From Grifola frondosa (Eukaryota; Basidiomycota; Agaricomycetes; Polyporales; Grifolaceae), in assembly GCA_001683735.1 (NCBI GenBank), contig LUGG01000006.1:744001-808000 (forward strand): a stretch of 64,000 nt of DNA, written 5' to 3'. The notes beneath the pieces are model-generated. The model saw only the letters and a program-made list of their open reading frames with translations, made no database searches and was not told the DNA's origin. The translations under genes and the position numbers were made by a program. Positions within the stretch are counted from its first letter, which is position 1. Each line of letters starts with the position of its first letter. Shown here in pieces: positions 11,022 through 23,913 of the stretch.

Positions 11022-12865
11022 CTAGTACCCAAAGACATCATAATCTGTGTCGAACAAATCGTAAATGTTCACGTCGTAGTCGTCATAGTAATCTTCATCT
11101 GAATAATTTTCTTCCTCCTCTTCCTCGTCCTGTTCATAGAACTCATAGCCATCCCAAAACACATCCACGACGACCTCTTCCAAGAACTCCACATCGTCTT
11201 CGCAGGTATTAGTGCAATCGGTGAGATACAATTCTTCAATCTCCATGCCGTACTCGAACCGCAACATGAAGCAATCCGATAAGGAGTGGAGGAGCGAGTC
11301 CGAAGAATCGATACCATCTCCCTCCGTAAGCCGAGCCGAATCCAGCTTAAGCACGCGCAAGCTAGGGAGAACCATCCGCGGAGACGAATGACCGTCGGAG
11401 GGAAGTACAGCACAAAGCGCCTCCGGAAGACCACGGAGAAGTTCCCCGCGTACCTCCATAACAGTGACGTTATGCATTTTGTCGAATGCAGAGAGCCAGT
11501 CGGGACTCGCGACGAAGGCCGAAACACTCATATCAACTACTTTTACATCTGCAAGCGGAAGGTTCTGGCATAGGGTCGAAGCAGAGTCTTGGGGAGGAGT
11601 ACTGGCACACTGGACCTCGAGAGTAAGGAGAGGCACTTGGCCAAAGGGAATCTTGTCACCCTCTGCGACCTCGGTCCAACCCTTGAGCACAATCACAATT
11701 TCCATGCCATAAGACTGGGACATGAACATTGAGCGCAATCTACCCGACCCTAAATGCATGGCAATGCAATGAGACAGGTGTGCTCCTCCAACGGGACCAC
11801 GGCTTCTGATAGACAAAATGGTGGTAGAAGGGAGGGAGAGATGGCTGAGGATATGTGCACAGTCGAGGGAGCTCGCAGCGAGCCTAATTGACCGAAGGTG
11901 AGGCAGAGAGACAACGCGATCGACGGCAGGTAGTTCAGTCGTCGAGGTGGGAGAGTGGATATAGCATCCTCCAACTCCAGGGTCTCGAGCATTGGTAGGT
12001 TATCCAATGCAGTAAGGACATCGACCAAACCTCCCGGCTTCACACTCGCATCTCGTCTTCCGACTATAACGAGGTGCCTGAGTGGCGAGTGTAAGATGAG
12101 ATTGCTCCATCTGATGGGAACTTTACGAAGTTCTAAATGGTATAAACTTGGGGTCTCGCTGCTGAATAGCATCGGGAGGTAGGAGTAGTAAAGATCCGCA
12201 TTGCCTGGATCGGAAATTTTGAGCTTCTGCAAAAGAGGAGCAGGGCGCGCCAACATTCGAAATATTCCTTGTAGTGTCCGTGCCGTGCATGAGATACTGA
12301 GCTCCTTGAAGCGTGGTATCTCCTCCACAGCTAGCTCGAGGAGTTTGCACCTCTCATCCAGAGGCGAATACGAATGCCTAAAGTCTGCACGGATCGACAA
12401 TCCTGCTTTCTTGGAGCGGGTCAACAACTCCTTTACAGCAGAGCGACTGGTCAGCGCGATCCGGCACCACAGCCTCGGGGCATTGAGAGCAACTGTACGC
12501 CAATGACGGCAAACGTGAGAGACTTTGATCCATGAGTAATAGTGAGGCGCGCCATAGTAGTAGATATCACGTTCTTGCAACTCGAAGTATTGAATAGCGC
12601 ACACGACGAATATCTCCGACAACAATTCGGGAGGAAGACGAGCAATGGGCGCGAACGTGTTAAGACGAGATTTGAGTTCCACGATGGCGTGGGAATGCTT
12701 CGCAATCTCGTCTTCGATTGCTTTCCGTGCGGAGTCGACGAGGCTGAGATTGGACAGAAGTGTATCGTCGGCCTTCAGCGCCAAAGGCCCTCGTCTAAAT
12801 ACCAACGCAGATGAGCGGTGCAGAGTGGCAGTGCAATAGTAGACTCACTCATTGGACTTTATCAT
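11022..12865 (-). CDS. F-box-like / leucine-rich-repeat protein with acidic tail
   Basis: Typical agaricomycete F-box-like protein, a probable substrate adaptor for SCF ubiquitin ligase. A 17-nt first exon (12849-12865, 'MIKSNE') is joined across a 54-nt intron to 'RGPLALKADD'. The coiled 'AIEDEIAKHSHAIVELKSRL' precedes the F-box core 'IARLPPELLSEIF', followed by 'KVSHVCRHWRTVALNAPRLW'. The rest is LRR-like (LRHLVIVGRR, 'LPMLETLELEDA'). The C-terminal 60 residues are very acidic and Tyr-rich. Near 11925-11945 the frame changes by one base: the upstream frame ends around 'RRLNYLPSI' while the downstream frame resumes as 'VDRVVSLPHLRSIRLAASS'. A 41-nt intron is possible but would delete a good LRR, so a 1-nt sequence slip is more likely. 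A TATAAA lies just upstream on the minus strand (12889-12894). Confidence 0.75.
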
Positions 12866-13497
12866 CCTATACAGACAGTTGACAGGCCTTTATAGCAAAT
12901 GATCCAACTATAGCCGACCTGTCAGGACATATCAAGCTGTTGGCTGCAATGACTGATACGCACTGCTGACACGCGTGCGTGACAATTGGCACGAGAAATC
13001 TACAAGAAGTCGAATGTCGAACAAGGGGAGATTTGAATAGGGGCCGTAAGCTTGAAAACTGAATACTGCTATAACTGAATAAAGTAGGTAAGGGGCACAG
13101 GTGATCCCGCAGCAGGCGGGAAATAATGATTGGAGGTTGAAGCAAGGGTTGAAGTTGCTCGGCGCTCAAGCGCTCAAACATCGGATAATCCCGTCGGTGG
13201 CGCGAACCAAATTGCTACAAGAGCGTTGATTTATACATGTACAGCGCGTTCTAAGAGCGCTTACCTCATATGTTGAAGGATACAAAATTTAACTGCAGTA
13301 CGAAGTAATGTGCGAACTCAGCCAGTCAAGAATACCCGTTCAAAAATGACATAGACAATAAATAACTGTCGGAGGCAAATAGGAACACACAACGCGTAAA
13401 TGACGCTTGCGAGCTGTGGCGGAACCTCTATTGCGGCTTTACTCTCTGTCTTTGTGGACTGTTCGCGTCCTGGACTTCGGCGTTGCGATACGCTCAG
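12866..13497. other. Divergent promoter region (F-box / TEL1)
   Basis: About 0.6 kb between divergent starts. A minus-strand TATAAA sits at 12889-12894; nothing else is defined. Confidence 0.45.
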
Positions 13498-16400
13498 ATG
13501 GGTGACACTATAAAGGATATCCTCTCACAGCTCAAGAGTGAGAAGATCGTCGAACGCAAGAAGGGCCTTGAAAAACTTCAACATTACTTTGCACAGAACC
13601 AAAACGTCCTCGATATTGACTATCGTGGGGACGGAAAGGCATGGCTCTCAATATTTCAAGCTCTATGTTCCGTTGTACGCAAAGAGAGGGAGGCATATGT
13701 CAGAAAGGATACCCCGACCGTCCGGGGTAGACTAGGGGAGGCAGGTGCTGCCGTTCGTTGGTTAACAGAGCGTAGCGTTGAGAGGATGAACAACAAGGTA
13801 GTGCAGTCATTAATGTCTCACCTTTTGCAGACTATGGTGTACCAACAAAAGCTAGTCACCCCTCTCGCCCTGGACTACGTGAAGGCCATCAGGTGCATTA
13901 TTAGCTGGACGCCACACCTCGAGCACCTCGAGGATGATAGATGGGCGGAGCTGGTCGAGATGGGGTTCAACGCTATCTTAGGCGATTCGCTCAAAAAGAA
14001 GTTCATTCGCCCTTCCGATGATGTCGATATAGCGGAAGCGAGTGGTTCTGGAACTGACCGCGACGATACTGAGCTCCTTGATACCGATGAGGACGAACAA
14101 GACACTGGTATACCTTCTACATCTACAGTCTCCGCTGGGAAACGGCACCGTCAACCCATCCAAGCTGCTCGGCGTCACGTTCGTCGTCGCAATTCCCCCG
14201 TAGTCTCCTTGGAACAAATCGAATTCGTTTCCATCCTCTCCATCCTCTTCCAATCGCCGTCCGCGCCTCTCCTCTCTCCGCGGTATCCAGATCTTTCAAA
14301 TGCTGTCTTGTCTCGTTTTGAACGATACCTTCACTATTATCCTGGAGAAGCGTCGCTCCACCATGACTATTTAATCGCCCTTTCAGCATCACTATCTCAT
14401 TTTGCTCTCAATAGATATGAGCTCGTGAGGCATTTCGCTGTTGAGTCATGGGATGATTTGGTGGCAATGTGGGGCTACAAGAACTACAGGATAAAAGAAA
14501 ATCTGGTTGTTGTCCTCAGACGTTTGCTACCATTTCTGACAGCGGAACAATATACCGACGTTGGGAAGGGCCTCAGTTATGGCGAAGGGGTGTCGAGACT
14601 CTATCTATTGCTCAGTGGCGAGGCAGAGAGTCGTTGGGGAATCAATGGACTCTCTCTTGAATCATTGCGGCTGGAGATCCTCGAACCAGATCAGGATGTG
14701 GACGCGAATGGCGCATTTGTTGCAAACACGTTTCGACACGGCTGGCATTTCGATGCGGCTCAAGCATTATCCTGGGCGATCCTTGAACTCCAAGCAGATT
14801 GCGCTGAGAAGGTAAACTAATTGACATATCAGTTGGTTATTTGGCTGATTGTTATAATTTATATTCCAGTTGTACGTTCTATCAGAGTCAGTTAACCCAA
14901 CAACACTATCCACCAGCAAAAGCCAGGGAAAACTCTTTAGATCCCTTACCAATCCGATCACTTTATTGTTGTCGTCGATCAAGACATCGGTCGTCACCTC
15001 GCAGATACGATCATATCATCTGCAATTTCTCCTCTTCTTCATTGATAGACACTGGCGCATATTGCACGATGGCTTACAACAAGAAATCATTTCTACTCTT
15101 CAACAGTTCATTTCGTCTGAGGACGGCTCAATCCAGTCATGGGTATTCTTGTGTCTTGCCGCCATAGTCCATGCAAACAACGCATTAAATCCAGCTTTAC
15201 CTTCGCCCGCCTCATCACAATCCCACTGTACAGCGATTTGGGACCCTATTTGGACACATGCAACGCGCCGTTCCAATGTTCCATCTGTATGTCGCGCAGC
15301 TTGCCACACAGCATATTTGCTCCTATGGCATTCCAAACGCCTGCTCACGGTACAGCGCGTGTTAGTCGAGATCGAGACGCTCGCGAAGGACCTCGACGTC
15401 CAAGGACCCGCATTCCCGTACGACTCCGTCTGTCACTTCCTGATCCTATGTCTCCGCGTCGCGAACCAGGACGTCCGACTATATCGCATGCAGTTAGAGG
15501 AAAAGGTGCTGACGTGGCTTATGGATTCATGGAGGATGGGCAATGTGAGCCGATTGAAGATGCCGTTGCATACGACGGGCGACGTGCTGTCATTACTAGA
15601 GAGCATCTGCGGGTCCTCGAGGCGGGGTGATCTCACATGTCGGATGATGTTACCTGATTGTCCAATTGTGGATGCCGTCATAGAGGAGCATCGCACGGCC
15701 GTTATCCGGGATTTTGTACTCCGTGCGTACTTGCCACCATTTCGCACGTCACTCTCCCCTTTGTCTCAGTCGAACACAAGACCATCGACTTTAGTGGATC
15801 AGCCATCGATCGGCATCGATACGCGCGATCTCGCTCAGCCGCGTGGACGCGAGAGGAGGATATCTGGATTTTTGCTGAAGTCCATGGAGGAATTGGCTGC
15901 AGGTTGGGAGTCTGATAACAAGGTTCAGGGTTACACGACCGCCGAGAAAGCTCGCTCCTCCCTGGATCTTGCTGTGGTGGCTGTCGCCTTCGAAGCATCC
16001 TTAGTTATAAACGGGACGCAGTCAAATCGTCGCGTCATACAAGCAGCATGCAGACTTGCTGGTCTAATCTTCCCTCTGGTCTTAGATCGCCGATGGACAC
16101 CAGAAGAAAGGGCGCTAATTCTGTATGGTTTACAACCATTGATCACTACGGACGACATCGACGACGGCGCTGGCTGGGAGATCATGCTCTGTCCTGACGA
16201 AAAGTCTGGCATTCGTAAACAAACCTTGAAGGTGCTCAATGCTGCGTGGAGCTCGAAGAATAGCCCATCTTTAGCCAAAAGTCGTCGTGATCTCCAACGC
16301 CTCGTATTTCAGAGCGCTGACGTACGTTTTTTCTAATTTTTTTTTTCCATGTTGGATAATGATTGTTGTTGTAGATACAAGATGCTTTCGCTGGTTTCAT

Positions 16401-17051
16401 GGATGCTTTTCGAAACGCTCTCCGTTTGGTATTAGGCCGACCTCTCAGCAGCAACTCTCATCCCGATGTGGTTGACGTTGACTATTCAGATGGATTTGGC
16501 CCTGTACGCACGGTACAGGATGTAGGCCGTCCTCTGCAGAATGCGAAGAATATGGCTGTCAAGCGCTATATCGTTGACCTATGCGTTACGTCGCTTGCTG
16601 TAGTCCCTGTGTTACAGTCTGCTTCTGGTGAACCTACCCGTGACAAGGAGCTAGCTGACCTTGTGTTGGACTGTGACGGCGAAGAATTTTTGCTTATTGC
16701 TCCAGCTTACCTCGACAATGTTCGTCGGCGTGCGTTCAATTTCAGTGTTACCAATTTAGGCCGATTCCTGGACAAGTTAGAGGAAATCCTCCCTTGCTAC
16801 GACTACTCCCACAGCGAGGCTATGCAGATGTTGGTCATCCGATTCTTAGATTCGACGATGGACTTATGGTTACAACCTTCCGTTGCGGAAGACGCAGTCG
16901 GCAACAAAGTCTTGGATTTATGTCAGTGGTTGTCTCAAATGCTGAGCCAGAAGAAGATACGTTCATGGAGAATTCGTGACTACCTCATCCGTTTTCTTGA
17001 TAACTACCTTGCGCGGGACCCTAGCGAAGCTATATGGTCTTTATCAATCAT

Positions 17052-17088
<37 letters not shown>

Positions 17089-20000
17089 AAAAACAAAGAC
17101 GAAGAGAAGGATGGGGATGGGGATGGGGATGGGGACGGAAATGATAATGGGGACGGGATTGATGATGAGGACCGGATTGACAATGAGGACCGGATTGAGG
17201 ACGACAACCAGGACGCCGACATCGACGTTTTTCTCCCGACGAAAATACTACCGAGCTTATGTGCCGACGAAGATATCCGAGTTCGTTTCCGAGCCGCTGT
17301 TGTCAACGCACGCTTATTCACGCTTGCTCGCGTCATTCGAGTGGAACCCCTTAAGCAATACAAGAAGATACAGAAATTCTTCGAGAGAGGCCTGAATGAG
17401 TTCGTATTAATCTTTTTGCTACATCTGCGTGCTTTTGACCTTTTTTGTTTGCAGATATGAAAAGATCCTTACTCGTCTACTTTGTTTGGGGAATCTCATT
17501 GTTGTCAGCTCAGCTGTAAGGCGAGGGCCCTATTGGCATCTGTTGGAGACTTGCTTGCACACTTCCGACTATGACCACCACATACACGCGATCCTGTCAG
17601 GAGTTAGGGACAGAATGGGTTTATCTAGCGCCTCAGAACTCTTTGAACCCTACGCCTCCCAAATTGCGTATTCGATCCGGCAAAGTGAGAGAGACTTCCT
17701 GCGGTTTCCGCCGGGCCTTCTGGGGTATCGGGATAGGAAAGAATGCGCGGAAGCGACATTCCACGCGTTTACGCCAACGAACATTTTGGCAGGAGGCCAG
17801 AAGAAAAAAGTTGACCACGGCCGCATCTTATTCGCAAACCATTGCCGGGCCGTGCAGAAGTCTCAGGCAGAGGGGTTTCGCGATTGCTTTCCTGATATTG
17901 TTGGATATCAGATTGTGGCTTGGATCGACACCCATGTCAAGGAGCGAGGCGGAGGCCAAGATGCTCTTGTGGCTCTTCTGAGACGGATAGCCGCAGATTT
18001 TGGCTGTGGAGATGAGTTCGACGAGTATCTTCCTCAAAATGTGGATGGTATTGTCGTCGCCATCCTTCGCACACTCGGCGATCAGGATTTTTCACCAGAA
18101 GGGCCCATCGTTCGCGGAATCAGACAATCGGCAGACGTAGAAAATGTGGAGCATGCTATCCAAACATTTCAGCACTTGACATTTTATCGTCTAATGGACA
18201 AGTTTGAAACACATCAACCCAACCTACCCTGCTATACAACCATCACCATTTTACGCGCGCTCGGATGGCTGAATACTTGTGTTCCCCAAGCAAACTCCCG
18301 ATCGATCACATACCATGTCCTCCACCAACTATTCGCTGACTTGGAACGTTCACCCATGGTGAATGAACAACTGCGACTGCTGAACGCAATCGCTCTCTGG
18401 GTGGCTTCTCATAGCGATCACTTCATGGAACATACCCTGCTGCGTACCCTGATGAATCGCGCAACAGCCATGTTGATGCATGTTGATCTGTCTCGGAGTG
18501 CGCAATCCATTCTGCAGTGGTGTTTCAGCATCTGTTCCAGAAGGGATGAGGACATCCGTCTGCCGGACATCTTGATTCGGATTAGTTGTATAGCGCACGA
18601 ATTCTCTCATGATGGTCAGGACCCTTCCATCGCCCAACTCGGACGTGGCCTTCTCGACTGGACAGAGATCCAAGCGCTAGAACTATGCAAAAATAAAATG
18701 TTGAAACCCTCAGTGGTCAAAGCCGTTTCTGCATGGCCCAGGGAACCATCTCCTGCTTTGGGTGATCTGTGCAAGAATGTCCACACTTCCGAGCTATCCA
18801 TCATGCTTAAGGACGAGCACATATCAGCCAGCAAATTCCGTCTCGTTAGGCGAATACGTGATCTCGCTGCTTCCGAAGGCTCTGTGGACATGCAGTTCAT
18901 GGCGTCGAATTTCTGGCGGTTGAAGGACTGCATTCCTCCAGTTGACCAGTTGACAGACGACGACATCGACGCATTCTCTACGCTGTTGGTTATCCATCAT
19001 GGTCTAATGGGTAGCGTGGGGAACGAGCAGATTTCCTCCGAGACTGTGCGGACCAGACACCGTAGCGGTTACAACGACCAGAACGCATCTGGAACTCAAA
19101 AGGGAGCAGTCGCTCATCGCGCCATAATCACTTCCTTGTTAGCAATGCTGGACGCAGTTCCTGCTTCTCAAGTGCATGTCGTTTATCTCACCCTGCGGTC
19201 CTTGATGTCTGTCTATCATCAAGAGTTGTACGATATCTGCTTCTTTCCTGCCGAAGCCCTTACAGAATTGCAGTATCTGCAGGCTTACTCGAAACTCTGT
19301 GCAGACAGATCACACCATGATTTATACGAGACATTTTCCTCCGAAATTGCGTTGGAGAGTTCCCGCGAGTTTGGTCACTGGATCACACAAACGACAACGG
19401 CTCTGTGCGATAGCCTCATGGTCCAGGATCCTTTCTACACCCCACTCCCATCTATTCTACAGTCGGATCGTGGGTTCGCTGAACAATTATTCCCTGTGTT
19501 AGTGCATTCTGCGCTCCAGGCGGATAGAGATAGTCGGTGTCGCGAGGTTCTCTCAAACTATTTCACCGCTATTCTGGAGTATGACTATGCTGATGTCTTC
19601 TGCCAACGTGCGATCGTTGACGTTGTCCTGCACCTTCGCCATCTAAGGCCGATAGAGACAAGGGACGCATTAGCTCACGACAAGTGGCTTGACATTGACT
19701 TCACTCTGCTGAGTCGAAGTGCTATCAGGTGCAACGCTTACACCACAGCCTTACTATTCCTCGAGCTTGGTGCAGAATATTCGCAAGGGTCGTCTTCTGA
19801 AATTTCGACTTCCGAACACATCCTGTTCGATATCTATAGCCACATCGACGAACCAGACGGGTTTTACGGTATCAAAACCCAAGATCTTCATCGTTTCCTC
19901 ATCAGACGACTTCATCACGAGAAGCAGTGGGATAAGGCCTTTCAATTCCACGGAGCAGCATTAGAGGCGGATGCGACAGATGCTACAGACGTGGAAGGAA

Positions 20001-23000
20001 TTGTGCAAGCTTTGCACTCGTTTGGCTTCAACCAACTCGCACTCAACACGTTGGAGAATATGTCGACTGGCATGGGCGGAACGACGAGCTCTAGCGCCAT
20101 AGTTTATCAATTAGGTTGGCGCGCAGAGACATGGGATCTACCAGAGGATATGGGAGAACGCAACTCGTCGGCCACGCTCTACACCGCCTTGCGCGCTATC
20201 TATCGTGAACGGAATCAAGTGGTGGTCGACGATATAATTCGGAACGCAGCTGTACAGGATATGATGCAGTTGCATAATCTGGGGGATGAAAATCTGGCCG
20301 AAATTCGTCAAATTGTGCAGAACCTCATGTGTTTGAGTCAGGTGCGACTTTGGAGATGTGTTCCCACCCGAGATGCGTTATTGTCGAAACAAGGAGGTGT
20401 CGATGAGTACACCAACTTCACACAAATCGATGCCGATTTTGAGTACGTCCAGACACTGTTAAACGCCAATTATAGCTAACATCACCTACGAAAGCTTTTC
20501 GGACATAGAAGCCATAATGGCCACCCGAGTTTCGCTGGTGCGTTCTGTCAGGCAGAAGGAACAGCGTGGACAGATTGGAGACCTGGTTTCGCCCTTTTGC
20601 AGGGAGCTGATTGACCTTGAGAAAGATTGCCTCATCCGTCTTGCTGAAGCTGCTCGCGAAGCCAATCAATCCCAAGTGGCTTTGAATTCTATCGTTCGGG
20701 CACAAAAGCTCGAGCAAACCCCATCATGGACCGTTTCCCAGGAGTTCGCCAATGTTCTGTGGCTCATAAAAGAACCAAAGCTAGCTGTTCAGTCCCTATC
20801 CACTTTGTTATCTTCCGTTCAGTTGGACATGCCTGCCGACGAGATTGCGGGAAGAATTAACATAGCTTTGTTGTTGGCCCGCCTGGTGAGTAACACTCAA
20901 ACGGTACTGATACGAAACTCATGGTTTGGCAGGGTACTTGGTCGGGCGAGGCATCTCTGAGCAAGCCATCTCTTATAATCTCACAGTACTTCGATCCTGC
21001 GAAGTGTCTACTGCTTGAAGCTAACCCAGACATGCTGGCGGGTTCATATCCCGAATGTGCCACCGTCTTTCATCAGTATGCAATATTCGCCGAGCGACAA
21101 TACCATTCCATTGCGAAGTCTCCAGATGCCTTGAGATTCAAAGTCTATGTTGACCGAAAAACAGACGAAATGAAGAGACGCAAGGAACAGATCAATAAGA
21201 GCCAGGAGAATTCAAAAGAATGGGAGGAATTGCAGCGAGCACAAAGAAGGGCGGAGAAGCTTTTAAAACAGGATCGAGACCAATTCAAGGTCCATATCGG
21301 AGCGCGGAACTCTTATCTCTCTTCGGCGATAGAGATGTATGCTCGCTGCTTGGAGGCGTCTGACTCTTTCGATGACGACTCGACCATCAGACTATGCTCG
21401 TTGTGGTTGGCGAACTTCGACAACACCGATCCTAATCTAGACTTTGATGCCGCATTGGACCGTGTGCCGTCTCGCAAGTTCACATTCTTGGCACACCAGC
21501 TAACTGCTCGCTTGTCAAAGCCTGACTCGGCCCCTCTATTAGGATCCCAACAGACTCTCCAAATGCTTATAAGTCGGATGTGCCGCGAGCACCCTTTCCA
21601 TAGTCTCTTTCAGGTCTATTGCTTAAAAGTCGAGCGTCCCACTCAAACCTCATCGGTAGTTACAAGAAGACAGTCAGGACGGCATGAGTCGTTGTCCACT
21701 CAGGCAGAACGTGCAGCCGCGGCCGCGGACATTTTCGACGGGCTTCGTGGTGATGCGTTCTCTGGTGGTCGCGTACGGGATGTGGAAGCGGTTTGCGATG
21801 CCTCTTTGCAATGGGCCAAGCATCCCATCAAAGATGAGGTCAAAAACGGCAAGAAGTCGAAAATGCTACGAGTACCTGACCAGCTGCTCATCCGCACGTT
21901 ATGCAATCTGAATGTTCCTGTCATCACTGCTCATACTCCCCTCGACCCGACTATGCAATATCGAGACTGTGTATGCATAGTCAAATATGACACAAGATAC
22001 AGTACTGCAGGTGGAATCAATTTGCCAAAGATTATCGACTGCTTCGGCAGTGATGGCAAAAGGTACAAGCAGCTGGTGAGCATCTCTTTAGGTGGGGGGA
22101 CGATGTTTCGACTCTGAAATTCTCAAACAGTTCAAAGGCGAAGGGGATGACGACCTTAGGCAGGATGCTGTCATGGAGCAAGTCTTTGACTTAGTGAACG
22201 TAGTCCTTCGTCATGATCGTGAGACTAGGAAGCGGATGCTTAGTGTCAGAGGTTACAAAGTCATTCCTCTGGCTGCCCAAGCAGGGGTCCTTGAATTCGT
22301 TGTAAACACCATGCCCCTGAACGATTGGCTATCACAAGCACATCTCAAGTAAGCATGGCCATTAGAGGCATTCGAGTGATCTGACGACAATTCTACAAAT
22401 TAGATATCGACCCAAAGACATATCTGACAAGGAATTCCGGTCACAGATGACCAGGAAACGAGACGAGTGCAAGCACAAGCCTGACCCTTTGGCGGCTTTA
22501 TACCTGCAGCTTCGGCAGCGTTTTAGACCAGTCATGAGGCATTACTTCACTGAGATGTACAAGGACCCAACGTCGTGGTTTAGGATGAGATTGAAGTACG
22601 CCAGAAGCGTTGCTACTACCTCCATCGTAGGGCATGTGCTAGGCCTTGGAGATAGACACACCTCCAACATCCTAATGGATAACAGCACTGGAGAGGTCGT
22701 CCACATAGACCTGGGCATTGCGTTCGAACAGGTGAGCCGAGATGAGAGTCCCTGAACGCTTTACTGAAGACCAGTTATAGGGAAAATTACTCCCCATTCC
22801 CGAACGTGTTCCTTTCCGTCTGACGGAAGACATGGTTGATGGTCTAGGCATTTCAGGAACGCAGGGTGTATTCCAACGCTGTGCTGAGGAAACCCTTCGT
22901 GTTCTGCGCGAAGGCTCAGAGGTCATATTGACTGTTCTGGAGGTCTTCAAATACGATCCTCTACATTCATGGTAGGTTCTTACGGTGTCCATTCTGATTA

Positions 23001-23338
23001 TCCCATTTACCCCTCCTCGTCAGGACCGCGAGCGAATATAAGGTCAAGCGTATGCAGAACCATTCGAACGAAACGGCTCAGTTGACTGGTGAAGCGTTCC
23101 GGTACGCCATCGGCATCGACCTATCAAGCGGCCCTGCCGGCGAGGCCGCTGATAGGGCGCTGTCGTCTGTCAGTCGGAAACTGGACAAGACGCTGAGCGT
23201 CGAATACACTGTCAACGAGCTCATAGCCGAAGCCACAGATCCAACGAACCTCGCGAATATGTTCATTGGTAAGTGTCATCATAAATCAAGTTCTCGTCGA
23301 GTTCTCAATCGCTTTCAGGTTGGGCTCCACAATTTTGA
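13498..23338 (+). CDS. TEL1: Serine/threonine kinase TEL1 (ATM family PIKK)
   Basis: Apical kinase for double-strand-break and telomere signalling. Eleven exons: 13498-14811, 14870-16321, 16375-17399, 17455-20442, 20495-20885, 20933-22075, 22131-22348, 22404-22731, 22781-22971, 23024-23268 and 23319-23338. They sum to 9315 nt, exactly 3104 codons plus stop, with every junction GT-AG. The N-terminus '[20 protein letters not shown]' fits the TAN motif of Tel1/ATM. A long HEAT/FAT solenoid follows. Kinase signatures are '[20 protein letters not shown]', the DDLRQD segment in exon 7, 'GLGDRH' (catalytic DRH at 22651-22659) and 'HIDLG' (22702-22716). The FATC ends in 'GWAPQF', completed by the 20-nt last exon. 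Exon 3 carries a low-complexity acidic insert at 17059-17222. The ATG at 13483 is also in frame, but 13498 gives the family start. No frame slip occurs anywhere in the gene. Confidence 0.95.
17059..17222 (+). repeat. Acidic coding microsatellite in TEL1
   Basis: Imperfect gacgag and ggggat hexamer repeats and a 'gaccggattga' repeat encode a run of about 55 residues made almost wholly of Asp, Glu, Gly and Asn. The repeat keeps the TEL1 frame, and shadow ORFs in other frames (Arg-Thr or Ser runs) are artefacts of it. This is the kind of tract expected to vary in length between strains. Confidence 0.85.
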
Positions 23339-23913
23339 GCATATAATTTGGCAGCGATCTAACTTATTCACGCACATTGTACATGTATCCATGTAGACTA
23401 GTCACTGTATAGCACATTTTGAAATCATATCAGATTATCTTCTCACTTGTCCGTCGTGACTCATACTACAAGCAACACATAACTTACAGGGAGGAAAGAG
23501 GGGGAAGCAGTACTCGATAAAGGAGAAACGCCGATACATTTCTTCTATGTAGAGCAACACCACCCTGCCATGCTGAAAATGAAAAGAAGCAGGACAGAGG
23601 TATTACCAGTCATGGGTATACACCAGGACGGGGAGTATCGAGTAGGACAGTGGAGTGATCACACCCAGCGAACGCCAGAGTCACAGCTTCCTGATGTACA
23701 CTGCTACAGGCTCGCGCATGGGGGTGGCCTGGAGCGTATTCGTACGAGAAACAACACAGTGAGCTGTGCAATAACGGCGTGATTTGGATGCGGAACTACG
23801 AGAGGACGCCTAATGAAACATGACGAGCACAATGAAAAATGAAAAAGAATGAATAGAGCTAGATTGGTGCATGATATGGCGGAAGTCGGCTGCCGAGACA
23901 GAAAAATTGTCCT
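23339..23913. other. Convergent 3' region (TEL1 / PAK)
   Basis: About 0.57 kb between two convergent stop codons, presumably 3' UTRs. Small ORFs here have no recognisable product. Confidence 0.4.

Noticed and set aside
16976..17395. Plus-strand ORF with Arg-Thr repeats and minus-strand ORF with Ser repeats over the acidic tract
   Set aside because: Both are other-frame readings of the TEL1 coding microsatellite; the TEL1 exon is in frame on both sides.
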